DNA from: Thermoplasmata archaeon | GTDB lineage: Archaea; Thermoplasmatota; Thermoplasmata; Thermoplasmatales; Thermoplasmataceae | DNA length: 6,623 nucleotides | NCBI GenBank assembly: GCA_021790415.1 | Contig: JAJYDZ010000098.1 | Coordinates: 1-6,623 of the forward strand | Direction of reading: 5' to 3' | Shown: positions 6,489 to 6,623 of the stretch, piece after piece | Layout: the number at the start of each line of letters is the position of its first letter | How positions within the stretch are numbered: position 1 is the first letter of the stretch | Program-made: the position numbers and the translations under genes | Notes under the pieces: model-generated | The model's input: only the letters and a program-made list of their open reading frames with translations | Database searches by the model: none | What the model was told of the DNA's origin: nothing

Positions 6489-6623
6489 TATCCATTACTG
6501 GCGTTCCCGGGTCCGGCAAAACATACCTTTCCTCAAGATTGAGAGAGAGGGGCTTTCATGTAACTGGACTAAATGAAGTTGCCAGGGAGCATGGATGCAT
6601 TACCCATGATATTGTTGATGTTG
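6485..6623 (+). CDS. AK6/Fap7-like adenylate kinase, 5' fragment cut by the window edge
   Basis: Forty-six codons are present before the window ends. The protein begins MISITGVPGSGKTYLSSRL, with a Walker A P-loop GVPGSGKT at residues 6-13 right at the N-terminus, followed by RERGFHVTGLNEVAREHG. A very early P-loop followed by an LNE(V/L)A..(H/Y)G segment is typical of the archaeal/eukaryotic AK6 (Fap7, hCINAP) family: broad-specificity nucleoside monophosphate kinases or ATPases that bind ribosomal protein uS11 and assist late small-subunit maturation. The ATG overlaps the tiaS stop (ATGA) and has a Shine-Dalgarno sequence, so it is the next gene of the same cluster. The lid and NMP-binding parts are outside the window; another small P-loop kinase cannot be fully excluded. 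Confidence 0.82.
   Translation, partial: MISITGVPGSGKTYLSSRLRERGFHVTGLNEVAREHGCITHDIVDV

Noticed and set aside
1..6623. CRISPR array, insertion sequence, tRNA or rRNA gene, or defence system
   Set aside because: I saw no regularly spaced repeats, terminal inverted repeats, transposase motifs or tRNA-like cloverleaf, and all but about 250 bases are accounted for by recognisable coding sequence. Hel308 here is the standard housekeeping type rather than part of a defence cluster.

Overview
The window looks like chromosomal DNA of an archaeon, most likely a member of the Thermoplasmatales or a close euryarchaeal relative. The evidence is a Hel308-type helicase, an archaeal Trm5, an archaeal-style cis-prenyltransferase, TiaS (known only from archaea) and the start of an AK6/Fap7-type kinase. 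The DNA is AT-rich, ATA codons are frequent, and TATA boxes sit about 25-30 bases before candidate start codons, as expected for leaderless transcripts. The order-level assignment is an inference; I cannot name genus or species.

Layout. Positions 1-1206 (minus strand) hold the first 402 codons of a surface-anchored protein: a short positive cytoplasmic tail, one membrane helix, and an Asn/Ser/Thr/Tyr-rich exterior with 14 N-glycosylation sequons. It runs off the left edge and starts at TTG just downstream of a strong TATA box. Positions 1207-1421 are a divergent intergenic region with promoters for both directions. From 1422 to the right edge, five plus-strand genes are packed head to tail: hel308 (1422-3470), trm5 (3511-4410, possibly from 3457), uppS-like cis-prenyltransferase (4410-5189), tiaS (5190-6488) and a truncated AK6/Fap7-like kinase (6485 onward). 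The last three junctions are TAATG, TAG-ATG with no gap, and ATGA, so this is very probably one operon.

How the genes relate. Hel308 acts at stalled replication forks. Trm5 and TiaS both modify the tRNA anticodon loop (G37 methylation; agmatidine at C34 of tRNA-Ile2 so that AUA is read). The cis-prenyltransferase makes the long polyprenyl chain used as glycan carrier lipid, which may be relevant to the sequon-rich neighbour. AK6/Fap7 proteins assist small-subunit ribosome maturation. Apart from the surface protein these are informational or envelope housekeeping genes. I see no mobile element, CRISPR array, tRNA or rRNA, and no clearly new system. The most interesting details are two translation-start puzzles: a possible six-codon leaderless upstream reading frame coupled to hel308, and an apparent N-terminal extension of Trm5 that lacks any ATG, GTG or TTG start.
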